Assembly: GCA_038064395.1 (NCBI GenBank)
Contig: JBBTTE010000003.1
Coordinates: forward strand, 124,001 to 188,000
Direction of reading: 5' to 3'
Length of the DNA stretch: 64,000 bases
From: JBBTTE01 sp038064395
Lineage (GTDB): Bacteria > Patescibacteriota > Saccharimonadia > Saccharimonadales > UBA4665
Part shown: one piece after another, positions 49,122 to 57,793 of the stretch
How positions within the stretch are numbered: the first letter of the stretch is position 1
How the letters are laid out: every line of letters starts with the position of its first letter
Position numbers and translations under genes: made by a program
Notes under the pieces: generated by a model
Seen by the model: the letters and a program-made list of their open reading frames with translations, nothing else
Databases searched by the model: none
Told to the model about the DNA's origin: nothing

Positions 49122-49772
49122 TTATAGCTCGGTGCCTAGCTTCGCTTCGAGTTTTTTGAGGTCATTGACGGTGATGCCTTTGCCTGTGACTTTTACAAGA
49201 CCGACTGCTTTTAGTTTGTGTATTTCACGGCTTATAGTCTCTCTAGATAAGCCCGACCGAGCTGCTAAACCACCTTCGTTAATGGTTAGGGTATAGCCGC
49301 TACTTGCGTCTGCTTGCTTGAGTCGACGGCACTCAATTATTAATTCGTACAACAATCGGCTGTTGGCTGTGCCTGACATCAAGTGCACCATCCGACCCAT
49401 GAGTCCATCTACACCGCGATACAGGCGGCTGAGCAAGTCAAGCATTATATCAGGATTAGACTTGATAAACTCCAACGCATCTTTAGGTGGGATAATGCGC
49501 AGCTCAGTATTTTCCTCGGTCTTGAAGAAGTACTTATTATTGCCGTGGTTGATAGCCCATGACATGGGGAAGAACGCCGGTGGCATAAAAACGTTAACAA
49601 TCACTTCGTCGCCACGGTAGCTAACGTCGTATTGCCTAACCTTGCCCTTAATTATATAGAAAACATGCTCCGGATCTTCGTCGGCAAAAATAAGTATTTG
49701 CCCTTTGGGGTAGGTGCGAAGCGGATACTTGGAGAAGTGCTTAGCTATCTTATGCTCGATATCAGACGCCAT
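49122..49772 (-). CDS. Crp/Fnr-family transcription regulator
   Basis: This 216-aa protein has an N-terminal cyclic-nucleotide-binding fold (about residues 15-125: GQILIFADEDPEHVFYIIKG and VNVFMPPAFFPMSWAIN), a long dimer helix and a C-terminal winged helix (GGLAARSGLSRETISREIHKL). It has no FNR-type Cys cluster at the N-terminus and no clear CRP Arg/Ser for cAMP, so the signal is unknown. The divergent ABC-2 operon 60 bp away is the likely target. Confidence 0.92.
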   Translation of the reverse strand: MASDIEHKIAKHFSKYPLRTYPKGQILIFADEDPEHVFYIIKGKVRQYDVSYRGDEVIVNVFMPPAFFPMSWAINHGNNKYFFKTEENTELRIIPPKDALEFIKSNPDIMLDLLSRLYRGVDGLMGRMVHLMSGTANSRLLYELIIECRRLKQADASSGYTLTINEGGLAARSGLSRETISREIHKLKAVGLVKVTGKGITVNDLKKLEAKLGTEL

Positions 49773-49831
49773 AACACCTTAATTATGCGCTCTCGTAGTC
49801 GAATCCGCCAGTTAGTTGTTATTATGAAAGT

Positions 49832-50701
49832 ATGTCTAACGCCGTAGAGGTCAAGAGTCTTAGGAAGAACTTTGGTTCTTTTGCGGCACTTAACGACACC
49901 ACATTTACAGTTCCTAAGGGAGGCATATTTGGCTTCTTGGGGCCGAACGGTGCGGGCAAGACGACCACAATACGTTGCTTGATGGACTTTATTCATGCGG
50001 ACAGTGGGGCTGCTACTGTTCTGGGGCTTGATTCGAGTCGAGATAGTGTCGCGTTGAAGCGCAAGATTGGTTATCTTCCAGCGGCCGAGCAGTATTACGA
50101 GAACTGGACAGGGCAGCAACACATTGATTTCGTTGCCAAGCTTAAGGGAGTAAATGCTGAGTCGATACTTATTGAGCAACTTGGATTTAATCCAAGAACT
50201 AAGGTTAAGCACCTATCAACAGGCAACCGCCAAAAGCTTGGGATTATCATGGCTCTACTGGGTGACCCAGAGCTGTTAATTATGGATGAACCAACCCGTG
50301 GCCTTGACCCGATTCTTCAGAACCAAGTCTACGAAATACTATCTGAACATCGCAAGCAAGGCGGTACTGTCTTCATGTCGTCACATAATCTTCCAGAAGT
50401 ATCTAAGATTTGCGATAGTGTGGCTGTAATTCGAGCTGGTGCAATCGTGGCCGAAGAGACAATCGAAAGCTTGCGCAACAAGAGTGTTCACCACGTCGAC
50501 GTTAGCTTCGAGAAACATGTCGATCACAAGCAGTTCGAAACAGAAGGTGTGACTATTGTGCGTTCTGCCAGGAGTACCTTAAGTTTGCGAGTCAAAGGCG
50601 ATCTCAACAAAACCCTACACCTCATAGCTAAGCAGCCAATCAAGGATTTGTCGGTTGCTCATGCCAGTCTAGAAGAAATATTTTTGGAGATATATAAGTA
50701 A
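49832..50701 (+). CDS. ABC-2-type transporter ATP-binding protein
   Basis: This 289-aa ATPase has Walker A (GPNGAGKTT, about residues 35-43), the signature HLSTGNRQKLG and Walker B LLIMDEPTRGLDP. A C-terminal extension of about 75 residues is seen in drug and antibiotic exporters such as CcmA/BcrA types. Its stop overlaps the ATG of the permease (TAATG). TATTAT at 49820-49825 lies 6 nt before the ATG. It is probably an exporter, perhaps controlled by the divergent Crp/Fnr protein. Confidence 0.93.
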   Translation: MSNAVEVKSLRKNFGSFAALNDTTFTVPKGGIFGFLGPNGAGKTTTIRCLMDFIHADSGAATVLGLDSSRDSVALKRKIGYLPAAEQYYENWTGQQHIDFVAKLKGVNAESILIEQLGFNPRTKVKHLSTGNRQKLGIIMALLGDPELLIMDEPTRGLDPILQNQVYEILSEHRKQGGTVFMSSHNLPEVSKICDSVAVIRAGAIVAEETIESLRNKSVHHVDVSFEKHVDHKQFETEGVTIVRSARSTLSLRVKGDLNKTLHLIAKQPIKDLSVAHASLEEIFLEIYK

Positions 50702-51501
50702 TGTTCAATCTAGTCGGGATAACTCTCAAGCAGAAGCGTGTAGCATTAATTGCTTATTGCTTGGGCGGTTTCGCAATGATCTGGCTTTATGTTTCGATTT
50801 ATCCTTCGATGCAGGCTCAAATTGGTGACTACACCAAGCTGATCAACTCGTTGCCAAAAGGCTTGATGAAGGCCTTTGGAGCCGAGATAGTTACCAACAA
50901 CTTCGAAGGCATAATAGGCACAAAGTTATTTGGTTTCATCTGGCCTCTGATCATGTTGTTCTTGACCATATCGTTCAGCTGTACGTCGATTGCCGGTGAA
51001 ATAGAGAAGACTACTATGGGTCTTTGGCTGTCGGCGCCCGTTTCACGACTCAAAGTCTACTGGTCAAAGTATATTGCGGTCCTAGTGGCTCTGACATTGT
51101 TCATGTTCCTGACGGTTTTGGCTGTGTTGCCAATGGCTGGCGCTTACAACATTGATGTTAGTAGCAAGCATATCTTGCTGCTCAGTTTGGTTGGCGGACT
51201 ATTTGCGCTAGCAATTATTGGTGTAACGTTCTTGGTCTCTAGTATATTCTCCGAGAAGAGCAGGGTATATGCAGTCGTTGGCGGTGGTCTAGTGATAATG
51301 TACGCTCTTAACTTGTTGGCTTCACTTAGTGATACGTTCTCCAACTTTAAGTATGTGACCTTGTTCTACTACTACAACTCTGATGTATTACTGAGCGGCG
51401 GCTCCATTAACATAGTCAGTCTACTTGTGTTTGGTCTGACAGCTGTGATTGGCGTTGTAGCCGGAGCAATTATCTTCAATCGAAGAGATATTTCAATCTA
51501 G
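50701..51501 (+). CDS. ABC-2-type transporter permease
   Basis: This 266-aa protein has six membrane segments. It starts LVGITLKQKRVALIAYCLGG, has a long external loop after the first segment, then GEIEKTTMGLWLSAPVSRLKVYWSKY (the conserved cytoplasmic coupling helix of ABC-2 exporters). It is translationally coupled to the ATPase. The substrate is unknown; lantibiotic, sodium or bacitracin-type exporters share this layout. Confidence 0.9.
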   Translation: MFNLVGITLKQKRVALIAYCLGGFAMIWLYVSIYPSMQAQIGDYTKLINSLPKGLMKAFGAEIVTNNFEGIIGTKLFGFIWPLIMLFLTISFSCTSIAGEIEKTTMGLWLSAPVSRLKVYWSKYIAVLVALTLFMFLTVLAVLPMAGAYNIDVSSKHILLLSLVGGLFALAIIGVTFLVSSIFSEKSRVYAVVGGGLVIMYALNLLASLSDTFSNFKYVTLFYYYNSDVLLSGGSINIVSLLVFGLTAVIGVVAGAIIFNRRDISI

Positions 51502-51504
51502 GGA

Positions 51505-51600
51505 CTAATCTTTTGGTGGTCGGTGAGCCCATTGGTATAGTAGTGCACCAGCAACGCTGATGAGTATGATCGCTGCAATGTATAGAGCAAACTTAAGCAT
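51505..51600 (-). CDS. 31-aa single-span membrane microprotein
   Basis: This is an ATG frame, MLKFALYIAAIILISVAG and onward, ending HRPPKD. It is essentially one hydrophobic helix with a short polar tail. AAGGAG lies 9 nt upstream within the end of the PPOX gene, and the gap to that gene is 3 bp, so it is probably translated in the same operon. The function is unknown. Confidence 0.6.
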   Translation of the reverse strand: MLKFALYIAAIILISVAGALLYQWAHRPPKD

Positions 51601-51603
51601 GGC

Positions 51604-52068
51604 TCAAGACTCCTTAGGTATGATTGTTTCTATGTAATCATGGCGCATGTCAGGATTCGGCGTGCCGTAGTCAGCATACTGGAGACTGCTTGGCGTTAGC
51701 TTCAGCACCATGTAGTCACCTTCGTGAATCTTAGTAGTTGGCGGCACCCAGTGATGATCGCCCTTAGGCTTAATGCTAGCTAGCTTGTCGAAGACTATGT
51801 CCATATAGTCCTCGGCAGGCACACGTGACAATTCGCCTGCAGCTTGGACAGTTGTTTGGCTTGCCTCATCAGCTATGGTTATGGCTGCGGCTGGGTTTTG
51901 GCTAATGTTCTCATACTTAAGGGTATGGGCACGAGTCGCAAAGAAGAAGTTAAAGTCGTCGTCGACAACGTAATAAATAGCTGCCCCCCACGGCTTATTA
52001 TCGTCAGAAGTGGTCGACAATACAGCCATTGGGTGGTGCTTAAGGAAGTCGTGCACTTTCTTGTTCAT
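51604..52068 (-). CDS. Pyridoxamine 5'-phosphate oxidase-fold protein
   Basis: The protein is about 154 aa from the ATG at 52068. It has FLKHHPMAVLSTTSDDNKPWGAAIYY, FNFFFATRAHTLKYENISQNP and AAITIADE, the split-barrel FMN-binding pattern. The 45-residue upstream extension of the frame is non-homologous and crosses the promoter of the divergent response regulator, so I reject it. The cofactor (FMN, F420 or heme) and substrate are unknown. Confidence 0.82.
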   Translation of the reverse strand: MNKKVHDFLKHHPMAVLSTTSDDNKPWGAAIYYVVDDDFNFFFATRAHTLKYENISQNPAAAITIADEASQTTVQAAGELSRVPAEDYMDIVFDKLASIKPKGDHHWVPPTTKIHEGDYMVLKLTPSSLQYADYGTPNPDMRHDYIETIIPKES

Positions 52069-52140
52069 ATAACAAGCGTAGCACAAGATGACAAGTTGCG
52101 CAGTGATGGTTGGCTTTAAGCCAGCCTTAAGGTTTGGGCA

Positions 52141-52146
52141 TATAAT
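52141..52146 (+). promoter_or_regulatory. -10 box of the response regulator (leaderless arrangement)
   Basis: TATAAT is followed by 7 nt and then the ATG at 52154. Confidence 0.7.
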
Positions 52147-52153
52147 AGTAGGT

Positions 52154-52831
52154 ATGCGAATACTGGTTGTAGAAGACGAACACAAGATAGCTAGTGCTCT
52201 CAAGCAGGGTCTAGAGCAGGAGTCTTATGCTGTTGATGTTGCCTACGATGGCGAGGATGGGCTCAACACCGCGCTTAATGACGAGTACGATTTGATCTTA
52301 TTAGATGTGATGCTGCCGAAGTTGAATGGCTTCGATGTTTGTCGCCAACTGCGAGATGCCGACAACCACACGCCGATTCTGATGCTAACGGCCAAGGATC
52401 AGAATCGAGACATCGTCCAGGGACTTAATACGGGCGCTGACGATTACTTAGCTAAGCCATTTAGCTTCGAAGTGTTGCTGGCGAGAGTTAAGGCTCTGCT
52501 GCGCCGTCCTCATGATAAGTTAGGAGAAATTCTTAAGTCCGAGGATCTGTCACTAGACACATTGAAGAAAGAAGTGAAGCGGGACGGTAAGACTATATCC
52601 TTGTCATCGAAGGAATACGCCCTGCTTGAATATCTGCTGCGAAACGAGAACCGAGTGTTGAGCAAGAACAATATTATCACGCACGTTTGGGACTTTGATG
52701 CTGATATTCTGCCTAATACTGTCGAAGTATTCATCGCTTACCTACGTGCCAAAGTCGATAAGCCATTCGACGGCCCTGAATTAATCCAGACTGTCCGAGG
52801 TTTTGGCTATAAGCTAGGGGTGGCCAAGTGA
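52154..52831 (+). CDS. OmpR-family response regulator
   Basis: This 225-aa protein has a receiver domain (MRILVVEDEHKIASAL, phosphoacceptor Asp in LILLDVMLP, Thr in MLTAKD, Lys in YLAKPFS) and a C-terminal winged helix (SLSSKEYALLEYLLRNENRVL, TVEVFIAYLRAKVD, IQTVRGFGYKLG). The GTG of the kinase overlaps its stop. It should regulate the downstream ABC operon; a direct repeat at 53963-53979 is a candidate site. Confidence 0.95.
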   Translation: MRILVVEDEHKIASALKQGLEQESYAVDVAYDGEDGLNTALNDEYDLILLDVMLPKLNGFDVCRQLRDADNHTPILMLTAKDQNRDIVQGLNTGADDYLAKPFSFEVLLARVKALLRRPHDKLGEILKSEDLSLDTLKKEVKRDGKTISLSSKEYALLEYLLRNENRVLSKNNIITHVWDFDADILPNTVEVFIAYLRAKVDKPFDGPELIQTVRGFGYKLGVAK

Positions 52832-53961
52832 ACATGCAGTCCGTGACACGTTTTATCAGGACTACTACTGCTCGGCTAGCCGCTTCGTACCTATTGATTA
52901 TTATGGCGATGAGTATTGGCTTCAGCTTCGTGTTCTATCAGACTTCATCACACGAACTCGGGCGACAGTTACCGCCGCCATCAGTTTTTGTGAAACGAAC
53001 GGATTCGGGCGACAGTACGATCACATTGTCTGGCTCTGCCACGGCAGGTTCTGGTAGTGGAGCAGGCGTTGCGGGATCTACAGTCACGGCGCCAACTGAC
53101 GATGTCGTAAGTGTCGGTGAGATTAGAACTGACTCCCGCTACAATAAGTTTTTCCAGAATCGTATCGATGAAGCTCGAGACGAACTGCTAGGCAAGCTTG
53201 TCCTTCTTAACCTGTTAGCCTTAATCCTAGGCTCAGGACTTAGCTACTATCTCGCTCGGCGCACTCTGCGACCAATCGAGACAGCTATGGAAACTCAACA
53301 CAGATTCGTTACTGATGCTTCACACGAATTACGTACTCCACTCACCGCAATCTTAACCACTAACGAAGTAGCCTTAAGGAGCGCCGACCTTAAGTTGCCA
53401 GAGGCCAAAGATCTAATCAAGAGCAACGTCGAAGAAGTTAAGAAGCTCAAAGACCTGACCGATGGCTTGCTCAACTTAGCCAAGCAGAACGGTAGCGGTC
53501 TGCTTATTAAGCCCGTCTCACTGCAGCAAGTTGTAGGTGAGGCCATGAACAGCGTCATAGCTTCTGCCCAAGCCAAGAAGATATCGGTTGATGACAATGT
53601 CCCTAATATAAAAGTCGAAGGCGACAAAGAAGCCTTGGTCCAAGCTGTCGTGATACTACTAGATAATGCTATTAAGTACAGTGACAACAAGACGACAATT
53701 CACCTTGAAGGTCATAAGAAGGACGGCCGTGGCTTTTTGGCGGTGCGTGACGAGGGCGTCGGTATCAGCCCAGTCGATTTGCCGCACATCTTTGATCGTT
53801 TCTATCGCGCCGATAAGTCACGAACCAACTCTATGGCCGATGGTTATGGCATTGGGCTAGCTATTGCCCAGAAGATAATCGACCAGCATCACGGTCGTAT
53901 CGAAGCCGACAGCACGCTTGGCAAAGGTTCAGTTTTTGTTATTGAGCTGCCACTTGCTTAG
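52828..53961 (+). CDS. Two-component sensor histidine kinase
   Basis: This 377-aa protein has a first membrane span near residues 15-35, a Ser/Gly/Thr-rich external loop to about residue 110, and a second span (LVLLNLLALILGSGLSYYLA). The H-box is HRFVTDASHELRTPLTAI, followed by N, G1 and G2 boxes (DNAIKYSD, DEGVGISP, GYGIGLAIA). No HAMP is obvious. The start is GTG at 52828 (GTGA overlap) or ATG at 52834. The external loop may sense peptides or envelope stress. Confidence 0.93.
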   Translation: MNMQSVTRFIRTTTARLAASYLLIIMAMSIGFSFVFYQTSSHELGRQLPPPSVFVKRTDSGDSTITLSGSATAGSGSGAGVAGSTVTAPTDDVVSVGEIRTDSRYNKFFQNRIDEARDELLGKLVLLNLLALILGSGLSYYLARRTLRPIETAMETQHRFVTDASHELRTPLTAILTTNEVALRSADLKLPEAKDLIKSNVEEVKKLKDLTDGLLNLAKQNGSGLLIKPVSLQQVVGEAMNSVIASAQAKKISVDDNVPNIKVEGDKEALVQAVVILLDNAIKYSDNKTTIHLEGHKKDGRGFLAVRDEGVGISPVDLPHIFDRFYRADKSRTNSMADGYGIGLAIAQKIIDQHHGRIEADSTLGKGSVFVIELPLA

Positions 53962-53962
53962 G

Positions 53963-53979
53963 CTTTAAGCATTCTTTAA
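53963..53979 (+). promoter_or_regulatory. Candidate response-regulator binding direct repeat
   Basis: CTTTAA occurs at 53963-53968 and 53974-53979, a period of 11 bp, within GCTTTAAGCATTCTTTAATC. Direct repeats with this period upstream of the controlled operon are usual for OmpR-family regulators. The ABC permease gene starts 50 bp further on. Confidence 0.45.
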
Positions 53980-54028
53980 TCATCGAGTTTTACAGTTAGT
54001 TCAGACATTAACTAAAACAAGGAAAAGT

Positions 54029-55432
54029 ATGAATGTAGTAACACGGGGGATAAGGAACGCCTTTCGTAACAAGATACGAACGTTCTCAATCGTTATCATA
54101 CTGGGACTTAGTATCGGCCTAGCGATCTCAATGCTAGTCGCTCGTACGGCCGTCGAAACCAAAATCCAGTCTGTCAAAAGTTCAATTGGCAATACAATAA
54201 CCATTTCGCCAGCAGGTGTTCAGGGTTTCCAAGGGGGCGGAGAAGATCTAACCACGACTCAGCTCAGTAAAGTGTCCTCAGTCGCACACGTTACCAAGGT
54301 GACTGAATCACTGAGTGACCGCCTTACCACCGACAACACTAATCTTGTTTCGGCCATTGATGCTGGCTCGTTTGGTAATCGCCAAGCTGGCAATTCGGGC
54401 GTTAATATCAGTGTTATGGGGCCACCGCCTAGCGATGGTGGGGCGTCATCCTCAAGTACGAGTGGTTCTGGCACCACAACGGTTCGAACATTCACGCCAC
54501 CAGTCGGAATAACAGGCACAACTGACACAACGTCAGCTTCGACCTACGGTGGGGACAAGGCCAACTTCACTAGTGGCAAAGCCGTCGACGCCACTAAGGA
54601 TGTCAACGAAGCCACTATCGGTAAGGCGCTCGCTGAGAAGAACAACTTGAAAGTAGGCTCGACATTTACGGCCTACGGTCAAACCATAAAAGTCGTAGGT
54701 ATCTATGACACAGGCACAGTTTTTTCGAATGCCGGCATCGTCATGTCACTACCAAGCCTGCAGCGTATTTCCAGCCAATCAGGTAGCGTAACAAGCGCCA
54801 CGGCCACCATTGATTCAATCGACAACGTCAGCACCGCCTTAGCAAACATTAAGAAGTCTATGGGTAGTGCGGCTGACGTTGTCAATGACCAAGACACGGC
54901 CAAACAAGCTGTAGCACCCCTTGAGAGTGTGAAAACTATCTCGGTCTACAGCTTGATCGCAGCGTTGATTGCTGGCTCGGTCATTATACTGTTGACCATG
55001 GTCATGATAGTCCGTGAACGTCGCCGTGAGATTGGTGTCATGAAAGCCATCGGCGCCTCTAACGTGACAATCGTCCTACAGTTCGTCTGCGAAGCAGTCA
55101 CACTGACCGTACTCGGCTTAATCGTCGGAACCATAATTGGGATTACTGTCGGAGGACCTATTACTAACGCTTTGGTTAGCAATAGCTCTAACAGCACCAG
55201 CAGCGGGAGTATCTCGATTCAGGGCGGGCCAAGTGGAGCAGGGCCAAGAGTCGCTCGCTCAGGCGGTGGCGGACTGGGGCTCCGAAATGTTCGTGATGTC
55301 CAAGCCTCAGTCGGTAGCGCTGTAATCCTAGAAGGCGTCGGGGCTGCAATATTGATTGCCATAGTAGGCAGCGCATTCCCAGCACTCTTAATTAGCAAAG
55401 TAAGACCAGCAGAAGTCATGAGGGCAGATTAA
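54029..55432 (+). CDS. MacB/FtsX-type ABC transporter permease
   Basis: This 467-aa protein has one N-terminal span (FSIVIILGLSIGLAISMLVA), a large external domain of about 270 residues containing GKALAEKNNLKVGSTF (typical MacB periplasmic core), then three C-terminal spans with RERRREIGVMKAIGAS after the second (coupling helix). A Gly/Ser-rich loop lies between spans 3 and 4. The family exports peptides or responds to envelope stress. It is followed by its ATPase 1 bp later. Confidence 0.92.
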   Translation: MNVVTRGIRNAFRNKIRTFSIVIILGLSIGLAISMLVARTAVETKIQSVKSSIGNTITISPAGVQGFQGGGEDLTTTQLSKVSSVAHVTKVTESLSDRLTTDNTNLVSAIDAGSFGNRQAGNSGVNISVMGPPPSDGGASSSSTSGSGTTTVRTFTPPVGITGTTDTTSASTYGGDKANFTSGKAVDATKDVNEATIGKALAEKNNLKVGSTFTAYGQTIKVVGIYDTGTVFSNAGIVMSLPSLQRISSQSGSVTSATATIDSIDNVSTALANIKKSMGSAADVVNDQDTAKQAVAPLESVKTISVYSLIAALIAGSVIILLTMVMIVRERRREIGVMKAIGASNVTIVLQFVCEAVTLTVLGLIVGTIIGITVGGPITNALVSNSSNSTSSGSISIQGGPSGAGPRVARSGGGGLGLRNVRDVQASVGSAVILEGVGAAILIAIVGSAFPALLISKVRPAEVMRAD

Positions 55433-55433
55433 T

Positions 55434-56111
55434 ATGATTGAAGTTAAGAATCTCAAGCGAATATTTAAGTCCGGCGACATGCTTGTAGAGGCGGTCAAGG
55501 ATGTAAGTTTCAAAGTTCCAGAAGGTCAATTCGTCTCCATAGTCGGCCGCAGCGGTAGTGGCAAGAGCACGCTACTAAGCCTGCTAGGTGCACTCGACAA
55601 ACCTACAACTGGCAGCATCGAAATCGATGGCCACGATATTACCAAGCTTAGCGACCATTCGCTGATTCACTATCGGTGCGAGAAGATTGGTTTTGTATTC
55701 CAAGGCTATAACCTGGTGCCCAACCTAACGGCTATTGAGAATGTCGTGTTGCCAATGGAGTTCGCCAAAGTGCCCAAGGCCGAACGCCAAGAGCGTGCCA
55801 AAAAGCTGCTTGACCAAGTGGGACTCAAGGACGACAAGCAACAACGTAAGCCGGGCAAGCTTTCTGGGGGCGAACAGCAGCGCGTCGCAATTGCCCGTGC
55901 TCTCTCCAACAAGCCCAAGCTAATTCTGGCTGATGAGCCAACTGGTAACCTTGACTCGCAAACCGGCAAACTCATATTTGATCTGTTGCATGGGTTAGCT
56001 AAGAGTGAGAACACCACGATCATTACTGTAACGCACGATCTGGAGATCGCTGGCAAAACCGACAAGACGTTTAATCTAAAGGATGGAAAATTACAAGGAG
56101 GGAAGAAATAA
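55434..56111 (+). CDS. MacB/LolD-type ABC ATPase
   Basis: This 225-aa ATPase has Walker A GRSGSGKST near residue 38, signature LSGGEQQRVAIARAL, Walker B LILADEPTGNLDS and the H-loop VTHD. It resembles LolD/MacB/BceA closely. It sits between the permease (1 bp) and the accessory gene (1-bp overlap), so it completes a regulated export module with the two-component system. Confidence 0.95.
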   Translation: MIEVKNLKRIFKSGDMLVEAVKDVSFKVPEGQFVSIVGRSGSGKSTLLSLLGALDKPTTGSIEIDGHDITKLSDHSLIHYRCEKIGFVFQGYNLVPNLTAIENVVLPMEFAKVPKAERQERAKKLLDQVGLKDDKQQRKPGKLSGGEQQRVAIARALSNKPKLILADEPTGNLDSQTGKLIFDLLHGLAKSENTTIITVTHDLEIAGKTDKTFNLKDGKLQGGKK

Positions 56112-56623
56112 TGGAAGAATACATATCAGGCGAGAGACACAAAGAACTAACCAACCACGCTAAGAACAATTTGACCAAGCCAATACTCATAGCGGTCGTC
56201 GGAGTTTTGGTGATTGCCGCAAGTTTCTACGGTGGCATAGCCTACCAAAAAACCAAGCAGCCAAAAATTGCAGCTTCCAACGGCCAGTTTAGTACGAATG
56301 GTGGTCCCCAGGGTATGAGCTTCCCAGGTGGCGGTAACAGAATGATGGGTGCTGCCCCAAGCATCGGTACAGTCACGGCTATAAGCGACACGAGCATTAC
56401 GTATACCACGACCGACACCAACGAATCCAAGACGCTGACTGTAGCCTCGACTACGTCAATCATGGACTCCAACAACCAAAAAGCAGCAGCAAGTACGATA
56501 AAAGCAGGCGACAAAGTATTGGTAATTGCGAACCAAAATGACGCTACTGTCGCTGATCGCATCAGCATCAATCCGCAGAGTATGAGCGGCGAAAGCGGTG
56601 GTGCAACAACGGTCTCCCAATAG
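56111..56623 (+). CDS. Membrane-anchored DUF5666-like accessory protein
   Basis: This 170-aa protein has a membrane span near residues 23-42 (PILIAVVGVLVIAASFYGG), a Gly/Met/Pro-rich linker, and a beta-rich domain of about 75 residues (IGTVTAISDTSITYTTT, TTSIMDSNNQKAAASTIKAGDKVLV) resembling DUF5666/OB-like repeats. It is translationally coupled to the ATPase. It may be a ligand-binding or adaptor part of the export module. A 15-bp terminator follows. Confidence 0.75.
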   Translation: MEEYISGERHKELTNHAKNNLTKPILIAVVGVLVIAASFYGGIAYQKTKQPKIAASNGQFSTNGGPQGMSFPGGGNRMMGAAPSIGTVTAISDTSITYTTTDTNESKTLTVASTTSIMDSNNQKAAASTIKAGDKVLVIANQNDATVADRISINPQSMSGESGGATTVSQ

Positions 56624-56654
56624 CTTTAATCCAATTTTAAAGTTAGCCGTATAG

Positions 56655-56691
56655 ACTAATAATGCTCAGAGTTAGACTGAGCATTATTAGT
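56655..56691 (+). terminator. Intrinsic terminator of the ABC operon
   Basis: ACTAATAATGCTCAG and CTGAGCATTATTAGT form a perfect 15-bp stem with a 7-nt loop, followed by TTAAT. It lies 31 nt past the stop and just before the LCP gene. Confidence 0.8.
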
Positions 56692-56708
56692 TTAATGAGG
56701 TAAACCCT

Positions 56709-57698
56709 ATCAACTATTCCATCAAGGCTGCCCTTAAGCGGGGCCTTGCTCTGTGCGCCCTAATTCTCCTAATATCCGGTACGTTCGCCGGCTGGAAGGT
56801 CTATGCTGACGCCAGCAAGTTAACAGGTAATGGCAACCCGCTGCAGCTCCTTGATGCTTTCAAGCCAACTACGCTTAAGACTACCAATGGACGTGTGAAT
56901 ATCTTATTGGCTGGCTACTCGGCTGATGATACTGGGCATGCTGGAGCGGAACTCACCGACTCAATCATGATTCTGAGTATGAACCCAACCAACAAGAGCG
57001 CAGTCATAATTAGCGTGCCCCGCGATCTCTACGTAAACATTCCCAACTATGGCTACTCCAAGATCAACGTAGCCTATGAATATGGCGGCATGACCTTACT
57101 GGAGCAGACTATCACCCAGGACTTTGGTATCGGCTTCAACTACTACGCCTTGATCAACTACACGGCTTTCAAGGACACGGTGGATGCTGTCAGCGGAGTC
57201 ACAGTCAACATCAATAGCTCCGACGCTCGTGGTCTATACGATCCCAATACCAACCTCCGTTTAGCTAACGGCAAAGTCAGCCTAACAGGACAACAGGCTC
57301 TCGACTTGGCTCGAGCCCGAGGAGATAGTTATAGCGCCTACGGTTTCCCGAACGGTGACTTTAGTCGAACCGCTGACCAACAACTATTGTTGCTTGCCCT
57401 CAAGGACAAAGCCAGCAGCACCAAAGTCATCGCAAACCCACTCAAGCTAGGCAAACTAGCCACCGCCATAAGTAACAATGTAAAAACCGACATGAAGATC
57501 AGCGAGTTAGAAACTCTCTACTTCAAGACCAAAGGCATGAGCAACACCAAGATCAAGACCGTCAATCTCAACAATGTAGACGGCACTAACTACCTGAGCA
57601 GCTATACTACTCGCAGCGGACAATCAGCGCTGATACCTGCTAGCGGGGTAGACGACTACTCGAATATTCAGTTCTACGTGCAGTCGCTGCTAAGTTAG
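56709..57698 (+). CDS. LytR-CpsA-Psr (LCP) family protein, probable ATC start
   Basis: The LCP domain has NILLAGYSADDTGHAGAELTDS, MILSMNPTNKSAVIISVPRDLYV (the RD), KINVAYEYGG and LDLARARGD (arginines for lipid pyrophosphate), typical of enzymes that attach glycopolymers to the wall. The first usable ATG/GTG (56895) would remove the membrane anchor. In frame upstream lies a basic stretch and a hydrophobic helix (GLALCALILLISGTFAGW). No ATG, GTG or TTG exists between the TAG at 56688 and that anchor. GAGG at 56697-56700 points to ATC at 56709 (329 aa). Confidence 0.85.
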   Translation: MNYSIKAALKRGLALCALILLISGTFAGWKVYADASKLTGNGNPLQLLDAFKPTTLKTTNGRVNILLAGYSADDTGHAGAELTDSIMILSMNPTNKSAVIISVPRDLYVNIPNYGYSKINVAYEYGGMTLLEQTITQDFGIGFNYYALINYTAFKDTVDAVSGVTVNINSSDARGLYDPNTNLRLANGKVSLTGQQALDLARARGDSYSAYGFPNGDFSRTADQQLLLLALKDKASSTKVIANPLKLGKLATAISNNVKTDMKISELETLYFKTKGMSNTKIKTVNLNNVDGTNYLSSYTTRSGQSALIPASGVDDYSNIQFYVQSLLS

Positions 57699-57793
57699 AC
57701 CTTTGAGATACCCAGATCACACGATATTGTCGTAATAGTAACATCCTTATTTGCATAAATGCCAAGAAACTTATACTATGTCAAAATTAGTTT

